A stretch of DNA of 64,000 bases from Dipteronia dyeriana (taxonomy: Eukaryota; Streptophyta; Magnoliopsida; Sapindales; Sapindaceae), in NCBI GenBank assembly GCA_032871835.1, contig CM065297.1:94819052-94883051 (forward strand), read 5' to 3'. The position numbers were made by a program, and so were the translations under genes. Below, piece by piece: positions 48,401 through 60,229 of this stretch. Below the pieces are notes generated by a model that was given only the letters and a program-made list of their open reading frames with translations, ran no database searches and was not told where the DNA came from. How positions within the stretch are numbered: position 1 is the stretch's first letter; each line of letters opens with the position of its first letter.

Positions 48401-50921
48401 ACCTTTTGGACTCTTCTTGTCTTTGATGTTGTTTGGCTGGCGATGAAGATGACAATGTTTGAAAGAAAATAGATAAGAAATAAGCAAAATCTGTTAAAAG
48501 AATAATTATTTACTGTTTCTATGTGCCTCTTCTCTAGCTAGTTTGTCTTGATTTTGGTGGGTTAGTGGAAAAGTATATATTTGATTTATATCAAGCAAGT
48601 AGAATGAAAATGTTGGGACTATAAAAGTTGCAGATGCATCTTCCCCAACTCCCCCCCATTTCAAAAAAAACATTTCTCTCTGGATTAATTAGAAGTTAGT
48701 TGTGTCATCAGATTAGAAGATGCGCATTGTGCTTATAGATTAGTTCTAGGTTGCCTAAAATCTTTAGCTCTTGTTTCCATCGGTTTTCAATTGTTGAAAT
48801 TGGCAGCACTTGATATTGAATCTTCAAAATCTTGTTCAGTAGAAGAAGCCTGGCTCGTATAAGACAATGGGAGGTTACATGCAGATTGTTAGGCATATTA
48901 AGGACTTGGCTTCATGGGTCATTTTCCACTTTGTGGTTGCCTCTTTAGATTACATTCAAAAAATATATAATGGCTAATACACATGGTAGGGTTTAAATAT
49001 GTTGTCTATATCAGAATTTTGGTTATTTACATATTAAGATTGTAATTCAGTATTATTCAACTTCTTTGGAAATAAATGCTTTATTAGACGATTCCTCATC
49101 CTGTATCTTTTCTATACAGTATTATTCAGAAGGCTAGTAACGCTTTGGAGGTTTTAAAAGAAGTCCTTGATACTGTTGATACCCAGCATCCTGAGGTATG
49201 TCAGTGGACTATGATTAACATTTAGGTTGAAGTCACTGCTTAATAATAATGTTTTCTTTAGATGCAACGATGAATTTTGAATAAGTCGGTGTCATTTGAC
49301 AGTTGTAGAATTGTTGTTTAGGGTGCAAAGGATGAGTTTACACTTGATCTTGTGGAACAGTGTTCTTTCCAAAAGCAACGTGTCATGCATCTTGTAATGA
49401 CCTCTCGGTAAGTATGTTTCGTTTCTTCCTTTGTGCCTCTTAGTAATATATTAAATTTGCTTGGGCACTGCCTGTCTAACTAATGGTAATTATCTTGTGG
49501 TATTACATCAGAGATGGGTGGGTGTGTGTGCATATATGAGAGCGAGGATATACCTAGTATTGTTACGTACACTATGTTCTGAACTAAATTAGATCAAGAG
49601 TTGTGTGTCTGTGTGCATGCGACAACTTTTATGTGCATCATCATTTCTGAACCCGTAAATCGGACAAGAAGAGGAGAAAAAAGAAAAGACTTGCTTACCT
49701 GCAATTTGCCCAACACTGATAATTGGAAAAATGCTTGCAGCATGGTAGCATCAGGCGGCAATGGCTTGATATAGTACCTCTGAAAGATGGATTGCTAATA
49801 GTTACTGTTGTAGTTATGTCAATTGGAAACCAAAAGAAAGAAGTACAAAAAAGGAGGGAGTGTTAGCTTATTATATAACCTTTCATGTCTTTGTCTTGTT
49901 TTAAAAAAAATAAAAATAATAATAATAATCTTTATGAAGCTATTTGTGTACCTTAATAACAACCATTCAGGACTTTGTTGTTACAAACTTTTTTGTAGTT
50001 TTCTTTACATAAAATTAAGGTTAATGTGATTAGTCATTTCTTTTCCCTCTTTGAGAAGTATATGCCTGTAGATATGCGTTTTTGCTTTAATGTTTTCTTC
50101 TTAAACTTGAATTTTTTGTAGTTTTCTTTACATAAAACTAAGGTTAATGTGATTAGTCATTTCTTTTCCCTCTTTGAGAAGTATATGCCTGTAGATATGC
50201 GTTTTTGCTTTAATGTTTTCTTCTTAAACTTGAATTGTTTCATCTTCATTTCTTAGGGATGAGACGGTGGTCTCCCGAGCGATTGACTTGAATGACCAGC
50301 TCCAGAAGATTCTTTCAAGACATGATGCCCTTCTTGCTGGTAGGTCTCCATCAACTACCAATAATATTAACCATGAAGATGCCTACCCCTCGGCTAGGTC
50401 TACATCAACTGCCAATCATGTCAACCATGAAGAAGAGGAAGAAGAGGAGGCTGAGCAGCTTTTTCGAAGGTATGATTATTTTCATTGGCATGCCATCTTA
50501 ATTGGTGAAGGTTTACCTCTTCTGGGTGAGTACTGTTTCTTCACAACTAGTTGATGTGAAAAAACCGCTTACTGCATAACATGACAGGATGCGGAAAGGT
50601 AAAGCATGTGCAAGGCCTGAGGATGAAGAAGGCACACCAGAGAAACCTCCCTTGGGCTTCCTTGGAGCATCCATTCCAGCAGAGAGACTGAACCGACCAC
50701 TGATTCGCCCAGTGCATACAGAGCCACTAACACATGAAAGCAATGCACATACTCCATCTGTTGCTATTCCACCACCGCCTGCAAAGCACGTCGAGAGGGA
50801 GAAATTCTTTCAAGAAAAAAAGGTTGATGGATCCACCATGGCTGGTCACATGAGGGGCCTGTCATTACACAGTCGCAATGCCAGCAGTTCTCGCAGTGGA
50901 AGCATAGATTTTAGTGAATGA
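45456..50921 (+). CDS. TOM1-like (TOL) VHS-GAT ubiquitin-binding adaptor, 423 aa
   Basis: Nine coding exons join in frame: 45456-45556, 45718-45796, 45982-46080, 46179-46292, 47422-47591, 49120-49195, 49322-49407, 50257-50469, 50588-50921. VHS domain about 9-131 ([65 protein letters not shown]). After a Ser/Gln-rich linker comes a GAT domain, about 188-275 ([61 protein letters not shown]). The tail has a Glu run and a Pro-rich segment. TOL proteins act at plasma membrane and endosomes as ESCRT-0-like receptors for ubiquitinated cargo. Length and the [14 protein letters not shown] start match the shorter plant TOLs; paralogue not assigned. Confidence 0.93.
47790..48075 (+). mobile_element. Degenerate TRIM-like element in a TOL intron
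   Basis: ATGGTATCAAAACC (about 47860) resembles the initiator-tRNA-Met primer site. It is followed by GGTTTGAATCCCC, a TTTGTTATTTGAATT stretch and TCTTGCACATGAGAGAG, the same order of words as in the TRIM at 14681-14990. The flanking segments, about 47790-47855 and 48010-48070, are weakly similar to each other. It appears to be an older member of that family; no target duplication was found. Confidence 0.45.
49992..50240. repeat. Tandem duplication, 123-bp unit, in the intron before TOL exon 8
   Basis: GTAGTTTTCTTTACATAAAA occurs at about 49995 and 50118, and the following sequence through GTAGATATGCGTTTTTGC and TCTTCTTAAACTTGAATT is almost identical in both copies. It ends about 20 bp before the splice acceptor at 50255-50256, so the branch point region of that intron is duplicated. 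Confidence 0.88.
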
Positions 50922-50929
50922 CTCCCAAA

Positions 50930-52135
50930 ATAGATAGATTTATCTGGTAATTTCTTCTGGTTTTTAATTTAGTATTCTGGTGGATACTCGATATAGTTGG
51001 GGTTTTCTCATAGTGTGGACGTTGTGATTTCAATTTTATTAATTTATGTGTCTTGTGTTGATAGGCGTTGGTCGAATCTTATTAAGTGTTAACGATACTT
51101 GCATATGAAAATGTTTTTATGTGAGGTAATTATAATAGGTTCTGATCTTGGCTCTCTGGGGTTGCATATTTAAGCCAACTGCGATTCTATATCACCTTGT
51201 GAGGGAGTTTATTGATTAAACAATTTATTATATATTTTAATGATAAATTTATCATTTTATTGAGATCTTCCGGTATATAGAGTAGAACTTCTAATGAACG
51301 AGCTTCTAATAAAAATTCTTTTTAGTTGTATAAATTACGAAAAAAAAAGTGTTGACAATGTATTTATTGTATAAGAGTTGTACAATGGAATATTTAAAAT
51401 TTATAAAGGATAATTGGGATAATTGGGATAATTTATATATATTTTTAAAAGCTTTTTAGGAAAGTTTTAATTTTAATTTTTTTTTAATAGATAAAAAATA
51501 ACTTTTATATAAAGGATAATTGAGATAATTTATATATTAAAAATACTATTTTGAGTTTTACGAACAACCAACAAAAAAAAAAAAACTTCAAAACAGTTTA
51601 ACAAAAAAAAACTTCAAAACAGTTTTTTATATTAAAAAGAGTTTTTAATCTTTATAAAAATTACACCAAACACTTAAAATATCATAAAACGTGGTTAAAC
51701 TAGTAGACGGAGTAGATGGACAAACTAACTTTTCAGTCAACTGTTTGAATTTATTAATGATAAAAAGCTTAAAAAAAAAGCTTGGAGATATAGATGCTAT
51801 CCCAAACCCTAGAATGCTTTGATTTGAAGGCTTTACTTTTGTTGTCAACTTGTCCTGATAATTTCACTCTTAAAAGCTATAGAGCAAATTGCCCTAGCAT
51901 ACCTCCCTAACAAGCGATGAAATTACACTTGGTTACATTAACTATCCCTCTAAATTGTTGATTAATGATTGACCATAGTTAAGTAGTAACGGTCGAATTT
52001 TTTTCCAAAAGATTATTTATTGATAAAATCTCATTGTTTATGATTTATAAAGTACTGAATATTAAGTCGAAGATTTTTTTATTTCTTTTAACTTTGTGTC
52101 CGAAAAGAGAATATCACTTGTCATCACACCCTCAA
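50930..52135. other. Intergenic between TOL and UGT genes (convergent 3' ends)
   Basis: AT-rich. Short direct repeats of ATAAAGGATAATTG(G/A)GATAA occur near 51405-51525. No coding or RNA feature was recognised. Confidence 0.4.
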
Positions 52136-52139
52136 AATA

Positions 52140-54080
52140 TTAGATGGAAAAAGTTGAATTTTCTGCTGAAGTGACCTTTGTGGAAGAGTGATTGTTCCAA
52201 GAAGCCACCAAGTTTGAAAATGCAGTGAAAGAAGAGCCACCACCATTACAATTCCAAGCCGCCATACCCATTTCTCTCATCTTCAAACACGTTTCTCTCA
52301 AACCATTACCCTCCACACCCATCAACTCTCTCATCTTCTTTTCCACTTCTTCTGCTCTCACCAACAAATCTTCCTCTCCAAGTCTGTTAGTAATAGGTAT
52401 TGCCACCTTCATTTCTTCCACCATAACCACACTATTCATCAACTGCTCTGCACACAAAGGCCAAGCTATCATTGGCACTCCATTGCTCACTCCTTCTACC
52501 ACCGAATTCCACCCGCAATGTGTCACAAATCCTCCCACTGAGTCGTGCCTTAGAATGTCTGCCTGAGCTGCCCATGACTTCACCACCATTCCCTTTTCTT
52601 TGTTTCTCTCCAAGAACCCTTCTGGTAGTATTGACTCCAGCTCCACCTCTGTGTTGGTATCTGGTGGATTCTTTACCACCCACAAGAATCTCTCATTGCT
52701 CCTAATTATCATGATGAAATTGTAAACAAGAACAAGAATTTAATGTCACACCATCAAACAATTAATAATAATAATAATAATATATAGTTACTGAATAGTT
52801 AACAAATTGAAACATTTTCTCTAGTTCTTTATTTATTTTTCTAACTTTTGAATTATGTAGACCGTTCAATTAAAATCTAATGGACCAGTTTTCACTCTCG
52901 CAACTACTCACTCCATCAACTATACTGCAGAAATTCAAGTTTGGAGAGGCTATTATACCAAAAAAAAAAAAGAGGGGCCAAAGTGAAAAGTATTTGAAAT
53001 ATAGTAACAATTTTGTAATATTTTTTAAAGGATCTTGAACAATTTTTGAGGACAGAGGTCTCTCCGCCCACAATTTCCTGCTAAAAACATATTCAATTAC
53101 CATAACCCAGTGTGATTATGTGACTCGGTGTACTCAACAATGTCACAGTTCAAGTCACCTAGTATTTTTTTTTTTTTTAAAACACATTGAATTTACCTCT
53201 CCAGGCCAGTAGCAATCTCCTTGAGCTGTTGTGCAGAGAATGAACCCGCACTCTTACTTCCAAAACACAACAACACAACGCTTCTACTCGGCTGTGCATC
53301 TAACCATGTCAAACAACTCGATGATGATACATGATCATAATCTACATGCCCATCTCGATCTTTGGAATCCACGATCAATGGTCCAATACAGTACAAGGGT
53401 GGAGTTACAGCATCTCTACCAACACAATCACCATTCGCAATAGCTTTAATAGCTTGCGGCTCAAGAGAGTCAAAAGTGTTTACAATGATCCCATCAGAGC
53501 AGAGCAAAGAAGCAGTGAAATCAAGAAAGAAATCGTAAGCAGGCTGGTGGCGATCGAGCAGAGGTTGAGGCATGAAAGAGGGTTTAATGGGTGGCAATCC
53601 AGGAATGTTCAGAAGAGAATTGGGTGGAAAATCTTTGAAACTCAAGGTGGTTTGGTGATGTAAAATGGGCAAGTGAAGGATGGCGGCGAGAGCGGAGGCG
53701 CAAGAAGAGAAGTAAGTATAAGTCGGGAAGGTATTATTGGTATTGGTATTGGTTTTGTGGAAGCCAGTGGAGGAAGTAATGAAACAGAGAATTTTGAAAG
53801 TGAGAGAAATGGTTTTTAAGGCATGTGGGACATTGTTGAAATTGAGTGTGATAGACTGGAAGGCAGTTTCTTGTGTTGTGGAGGAGGGAAGTGGAGGAAG
53901 GAAGTGGAAGGAAATGGAAGGATTGATGGTGGTGGTGTTTGAAGGGGTGGTGGAAGTGGATGGAAGGATAATTATTATGGAATAGTTGGGGTGGTGTTTC
54001 AAGATTAGGTTGGATAATTCTACCATGGAAACCATGTGGTGGGAACTTGTAGTTGGGTACATAACTATGCTTTCTTTCAT
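52140..54080 (-). CDS. Family-1 UDP-glycosyltransferase, UGT88-like, 481 aa
   Basis: Two exons, 54080-53197 and 52701-52140, join in frame across a 495-bp GT-AG intron ([11 protein letters not shown]). The N-terminus has the His of the catalytic dyad in [12 protein letters not shown] (H15 by alignment). The C-terminal PSPG box spans W338 to Q381, exactly 44 residues, with HCGWNS and [13 protein letters not shown]. The last Gln suggests UDP-glucose as donor. UGT88-group features: [38 protein letters not shown]-like CIGPLIVDS. Such enzymes glucosylate small phenolics or flavonoids in the cytosol. Oddities: WAAQ instead of WAPQ, and the expected catalytic Asp around residue 120 is not present (ILCFITSS where IxDFFCTS is usual). 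It may be inactive or altered; acceptor unknown. Confidence 0.88.
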
Positions 54081-54839
54081 TTTTTATGCAGAGGATCGGA
54101 GCTATGGTTTTAGGGATGATGAAGGTCAGTAATATACATTGGATACACAAGCTGCAATACAAATGACTTATCAAAGTCCCCCACCGTCAACACCCATGGC
54201 CGCCCAATCCATTACTATTTTTTTGCCTACAATTATTGCTTAAAAAGATATAAATTGTTATGGATGGGTATGAATTTCCGTACTTATCTTTCATAAGACA
54301 CGACATTATATTAGTAAGGATATTTTTATCTCTTTACAGATGTTATATCAGCAAAGATATTTTTATCTCTTTACAGATGTTACAAGGATCGATGACTAAG
54401 AGCATCTCCGATCTTCGATTCAAATATATATTTAGAGAAAATTGACTATCACGTAGAATAGATATTTAAGAAATTATAACAACTCTATCAAATATAATTA
54501 ACTTCAATATGGAGGTGATATCACAAACAAAAAAGTTAAAGAATATGGAGTTGCGTTTCTAATTATAGAAACTCTCGTAGAAATACTGATTAGGATTTCT
54601 AACTCTTTCCACCAATAATATTAAAGCTAAAAAAAAGAGAAATAATGTAATAATTGTTTTATTATGATTGGTCATAAAATAGATACATATTTGACTTTAT
54701 ATAATTATATCGGAGATTTGAATATGCATATCTATAAGTTTTTTTCTAAAAGTGGACTCATAATGAATAGAAATAGTGATATTGAACAAATTGAAAACTC
54801 AAAAATGTATATTTATATTGGAGATGCTCTGAGACTCGA

Positions 54840-54965
54840 TAAGAGGTAGTGGAATGCACCTTAACTCAGTTGGTAGATGAACAAGTTTAGGATTTGGATA
54901 AATGATTTTTAAGTTAGCGGTTCAAATTCTATCAATGGTAAAAACTTTTTTTAAAAAAAATATCT
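54840..54965 (+). mobile_element. tRNA-derived SINE remnant
   Basis: A box TTAACTCAGTTGGT (54861-54874) and B box GCGGTTCAAATTCT (54917-54930), then an AATGGTAAAAAC stretch and T/A runs at 54945-54960 as a degenerate tail. No tRNA cloverleaf was apparent. Confidence 0.55.
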
Positions 54966-55344
54966 TGTTTAGATAGATGGATAAATAAATACCTTAAAAA
55001 AAAAAAAGAGGGAACAATGGAGTTTGTCTATATATATGGCCTTTGTATTGTAAACGAATTAGAACTGTTTGATACATAAATAAATCTCCTATCCTTCCTC
55101 TTTTTATTTATTTATTTATATATTCATGTCTTTTTATTTTTATAAAACATTATTGACATGATTGTATGTAAATAAAAATGATCTTTAGAAAAGTGATTTA
55201 CTTACATCTCAATATTCATATTTATTTATTTATACGCAATATATGAGTCTGGCTAATGCCATCAACAGAACCTATAGTTTTGGATTTATTATGCTCTTTA
55301 ATTATTCATATTTATTTATGTTAATAGTAAAATTTGATCAAGTT

Positions 55345-56592
55345 GAGCCCCCACGCGAACACTGGATTCCGGGCTTCTCGAGGCCACCTACCTGGAACCT
55401 CGGTTCCTGGGGTCGGGTTCCTCAACCACCCCGTGAAGGCTATGGGGGTCGTCAGGCTCAAGAAACATTCAAAAGAAGCCCAACAAGCAAAGCAAGCCCC
55501 TTCGGATTAAGGTTTTTAGAGGTTGTTAACAGGAAATTTGCTCAGGATGAGAAATTCATACTAACACCCGCGAGACCACTACCACGGCAGTGGTGGCCGG
55601 GATCGGTACCGTTGATACCTGACCTGTTTAGAGGTAAACGAGAGGCTGGATTGCAACAATACAAATGGGAGCTTTTATTGATTACTTGCTTCGATATACA
55701 GATCACTCTCTCATATGCTCACAGTCTCTCTAGGATCTAAGAAGGTGGCAACTTTGTGCTTGTCAAATAGTGGAAACGAAGGTGACCTTGTTCTGAACAC
55801 AGAATTTAGGCCTTCCCCTCTTCTTTTCTTTTCTTTTCTTTTCTTTTCTTTTCTTTTCTTCTATCTATCGTTCTTCTTCTGTTTTTCGTCTACTTTTTTT
55901 TTTTATATATATCTTCTTGTGTGTCATGCTTGGCCCTATTTATATATGGTCAAAGTAGGTTTGAATTTGCTGATATCCCGTCACGATCCTACGAATCCGT
56001 TTTCTCTTTATCGGGCGGGATCCTTTATTTAAAAGTTGTTGACCCCGAGTAAATAGCGAAAACCATGATATTGTTAACGAAAATGAGTTTGTTTCCTTTT
56101 AGGAATCAAACTCTTGACTTACACGTATACGGATTTAATGTTGGTTATCACATAGATATGATCTTGTATGTTATCGCGGCATGGTCTTTAATGGAGGTCA
56201 CCGAGCTAGCTGTATGTCGTCTCATAGAGCGAGGTAGATCCATGCTTCGACTCTGTTCTTAACTCTTGGAAGCTTGAGGTGTCCCTGTAGACATTCCTAG
56301 GAAGTAGCCGGGGTAGTGTAGATTTAGGTGTGATTCCTCTTTCATGCCCAATAGGGACAGCAGGCTTCTGGAGAGGTTGGTGGGTTTCTGTCTAAGACTA
56401 CTGTTAAGTTTGTCCTCTGAAAGTCTTAACCCGGAGGGGGCTTACTTTGCTTGTCGGGCTTCTTTCGAATGTCTCTTGAGCTTGGAGACCCCCCTGGCTT
56501 TCACGGGGTGGTTGAGGAGCCCGACCTCAGGAACCAAGGTTCCCCGATAGGTGGTCTGGAGAACCCCGGGTTCCAATGTTCATGTGGGACTC
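55345..56592. repeat. Segment of about 1.25 kb bounded by 170-bp inverted repeats
   Basis: The left arm 55345-55512 (from GAGCCCCCACGCGAACACTG) pairs with the right arm 56423-56592 (ending CATGTGGGACTC) at roughly 80% identity by eye. Arms are GC-rich, unlike the flanks. The interior has a TTTTC pentamer microsatellite (about 55829-55860) and no recognised protein. It lies at the 3' side of Tat element 2, so it could be that element's LTR with internal symmetry or a separate long-TIR DNA element. No clear target duplication was seen. Confidence 0.65.
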
Positions 56593-56599
56593 ATCCTGG

Positions 56600-57160
56600 T
56601 TGCTCATAGCTTGCTTTCTGATAGTTTTGAAGCTGGACTGGCCTTCCCTTCTCCTGTGGGGTAGCTTTATGGTCTACCCAGGTTTCATGAACGTCGATTA
56701 TGAGTTTTGACTTGTGGCGGGAAAGTGGAAAAATCCTCTTTGACCCCTGGCCAAATTTTACTATTAACAGAAGTCCCCTCTGACTTGAACACCGGAGGTA
56801 GAGTTGGGGTTGGAGTCAGATTCCTTGTTTAATTGGGAAAATTTTCCGTTATAAAACAATTAATGAGAATTTTGAACGAAATCTTCTCATTAATTATCCA
56901 CTATTGAATTTGAATTAGAATTAGTGTGTTCTTCGAGGAAAAACGGTTGTACTACGGTTCTCTCCGTGGCTCTAGGTGATCTTCCTGAGAATATCATCGA
57001 CGTCGTTACAGCCCTAACCTCTATTTAAACCTGGCCTTACCATCACTTTCTTCACGCTTTCTCTCAATTTTCAAATTTTCAGATTCCTTCTTTCTTGCTC
57101 GTTATTCTTTCTAAGCTTACCACCGTCTTTCATCTACCTTCAAGCTCTTCTCGTTCAGCC
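56600..57160 (+). promoter_or_regulatory. Promoter and leader of antisense gene 2
   Basis: A TATA-like CTATTTAAAC at 57021-57030 is followed by a CT-rich leader (TTTCTTCACGCTTTCTCTC) and an ATG at 57161 in good context (AGCCATGTCG). The spacing and composition are those of a normal plant 5' UTR, on the strand opposite to gag-pol. Confidence 0.5.
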
Positions 57161-59777
57161 ATGTCGAACTCTTCTGATAGCATCGAAGCTCTGGTCGAGG
57201 GCACTTGCGGCTCTAACTTAGTTCCCCGGAAATGGGTGTGGGGAATCTCGAGCGTTGAGAAAACTTCCCTGGTCAGTCAGCATCGCCGTTCTAGTAGAAA
57301 CGTCTCTATCAGCTTCGGCTTCTCGAATCAACCCGATAACCCTCTGGAGTTGGTTGATGAAGATTCAGACATAGGAGAGAAGGAAAACCCCACTATGGGG
57401 GCCAAGTCAGGGTAGTCGGTCCTCTTCCAGCGGGGCTTCCACCGTATGATTTTAGGGTCATTCCCATCTCCACTGTTGACCCGGACTCCTTCAGTCGCAT
57501 CAGATCTAAGTACGATATTCCTGACAGCGTCTCCCTCACCATCCCTTACAGAGGCTACGACGTCTTCAATCCTCCTTAGGGGGTCTTTCCGATTCACGTG
57601 GCGGCCCTTGAGAGTGGGGTCAGGCTTCTCCTCCATCCTACCTTACGGCGGGCCCTCAACGCCCTTCAATTAGCTCCTCTCCAGTTGACGCCTGGCTTTT
57701 GGAGGCACCTAATCGGCTTCCTTGTGTTGTGGAGGGAGTACTGCGAGCTTAGCAAAATAACCTGGAACCCGAGTAGAGGAGTTGGCTTTCCTCTTCCAAA
57801 TCGAGAGTCTGGCCAGGGCCCCTCGAGGTCAATTCTATGCCAAGGCCAAGAACAAGCTTAACTTCATCATCCAGGAGCTTCAAGGAAGGATCCAGCCTGG
57901 AAGGAGGAATGGATACTGGCCGACGATGATTGGGGGTGCTCGATCTTCATAGGTGGGCATGAGTTCAAGGTCCCCACGACTTTCAATGACAAACCAGCGT
58001 GGGATCGGGATTCCTTGCCCGCTGATTCTGAAACAGTGCAATCTTTGCCAGGAACTACCTGAATTTGAAATACCCCACCGCTGATCCCTTCGATTCCCAC
58101 CGGGTGAACCAATATCTGCGGATCTCCGATGTTACCCCTCGTAAGTGATCTCAAGTTATTACACTTTAGTTTATTAGCTGGCTTGCTTCTTAAATCTTTT
58201 TTTTAACAGTTTTTGCTGTTGCTCCAGCTTCCCGTGAAGCTCAGCAAGCTCAGACCCCTCACACTCATGCTAGATTGCCCCGATGGGTCTTCTTGATTAC
58301 CTCGGAGAGAGGGGAAACCTGACACCCCAGCTGCTGTTTTGTCTGTTCCAGCTCCATCTTCAACCCAAGCTAGGTCCAGGATGGCTATTCATGCGTCGTG
58401 GGCTTCCAAGGCGCTAATCAAAGGAGGCTCTGCTTCCCAGGTTGCTGCTACGACCACATCTACCCCTTCATCAGCGATCCCCGTTACAGTTGTCGCTCCT
58501 TTAGTTGCATAACCCACTGCTCCAATCGACCTACCTGTGCCCCATTCAGTTTAGGCTATGGGGGATCCCGAGGCTGGCGTTCTAGAGACTCCCTCTTCTC
58601 GATCCCACCATCAGTCGGGCTCGACTGGCCAGGTCGAGGTTCTAAAGTAGTTCATGGCATCTTGCCCGGGGTGGAGGGCTTTCCAGGATGGCTTCAATGC
58701 ATGTGGACATCATGCTTACTAAGGGGTCTGCCCTCCTGGCCGAGGTATCCATGGTCTTAGTTTCTTGTGATTGCGAGCTTTGGTTGCTTGTTCTAACCTT
58801 CGTTTCATATTTTACAGGCTTTCAAGTTTAATATCGCAATGGGTCGATAGGTATCCCTTCTTCTTGACCGGGATACCAAGGCTGAAGCTAGAACTGAAAG
58901 GGTCATTGGGCTTCTCGCGCAAGCTCGGTCTCTTGTAGAGAAGATGACCTCCAATCAAAAGGAAATGGAAACGAAACTGAGTGAGCTTCGCTGTGACCAT
59001 GAGAGGATGAAAAGATCGTTTGACCAAGAGACCCTTAAGTCAGAGCGGCAGGCTAGACAGAGAGACTTCTGAAAGGCCGAAGTCAAGAAACTGGACACTG
59101 AGAATCAAGATATGCATGCTCGGATTGCCAAACACCAGGCCGAGGTGGATGCATCCTTCAGCGAAGGTTACTTCTATGCTTCCTACCAGATCACCGAATC
59201 CCTCCCTTCTCCCTTTGACCTGTCAATCATCGCTAACTGGAATAGGGAGGAGATATTGGCCAAAGCCACAGAGATGTCTCACCCCTTAGGTGATGACTTG
59301 GGTCCCTCCAATGTGGCCTAAATCGGGAAACAAACAGCTGGATTAGACCTTCCTTCTCCTCCTTTTGTTTTCCCAACATCGGGTCCCAAAGAGTCTTCGA
59401 GGGGGGCTCTACCCACGGAGCCAGAAGGAGATCTTACGGAAGTCCAAGACCTCTTCAGAATTGCTTCAGAGGAAGAAACAACAGGAAAAGAGTGCATGCC
59501 AGAGTCAATGGCCAACCTTCTTGATGCAGCCATACCGCCTGAGGTTATGGTGGTGATTAATGAAGTCGTGGAGGAGGACCCTGTTGATCCTGAAGCAGTT
59601 GAGGTGGAAGAGGACCCTGTTGATCATGGGGCAGTCAAGGAGCGTCCTCAGGAGAAGGTGGCAGTGGCGGTAGAGGCAGTTAACCAGAATGAGCGACCAC
59701 CAGAAAAGGGAACAGGGGGCGAGGTTCATCCCGTGGAAGAGGAGGCTGTAGGGCATCGGGAGGATGCAACAGTTTGA
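57161..59777 (+). pseudogene. Antisense gene 2 of Tat element: plant-mobile-domain-like plus coiled coil
   Basis: Starts MSNSSDSIEALVEG at 57161. After a break near 57413 it continues IRSKYDIPDSVSLTIP (about 57500-57545), then FNPP with TAG where aligned gene 1 has Glu, a helical region with LTPGFWRHLIGFLVLW, and, after further frame changes, WKEEWILADDDWG. A probable intron has its donor at 58141 (GTAAGT) and acceptor at 58209. A later acceptor, TTTTACAG at 58810-58817, leads into a coiled coil (AEARTERVIGLLAQ, ENQDMHARIAKHQAEVDASF), then an acidic Val/Glu-Pro repeat tail to TGA 59777. RS-(F/Y)-D-(L/I)-PDSV-x-L is shared with gene 1. Function unknown; broken by several stops. Confidence 0.7.
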
Positions 59778-59942
59778 ATTCTCTTTCTTATAGTTTGTTT
59801 TGAATGCCTGAAAAAGGGGGTGGGCATCCCATCTTTACCCGTGCTCGATCATTTATCATTTCATTTTTTTGGTAGCCCGGAATCAAGGGTTGGGCTCCCT
59901 GTCTGCTGTAGCCTTACTGGGGAATAGGCTCCCCTATTTATT

Positions 59943-59948
59943 AATAAA
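59943..59948 (+). terminator. Poly(A) signal of antisense gene 2
   Basis: AATAAA about 165 bp after the last stop and about 280 bp before the 99-bp array, mirroring the layout of antisense gene 1. Confidence 0.5.
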
Positions 59949-60229
59949 ACTTAACTTGAGATCTGGTTCATATTTTGACTTACATGTACTTGCTTCTTTT
60001 TTGATCTCCCTCTAGGTTCAGCCTCTATTGCAAATTGACTTAGCTTGGGAAAAATAACAAGATAAGAACATTGCTTAAGCGTGAAAGCAGACAGCTAGCT
60101 CGGGCTTTCTGACTACAAAGACTTGTAGCTCAACGTCTTTAGTTGATAGTCCCTTGTTTGATCGTAGACCTGTTATAGTAAGCAATCACGTGTACAAGGA
60201 AAATTAGTAACCAGTAATAATTGGGGTAC

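Noticed and set aside
53734..54174. 146-codon - strand frame overlapping the UGT first exon
   Set aside because: It lacks UGT motifs and lies in another frame of the same exon; the 54080-53197 frame carries the conserved residues and splices correctly.
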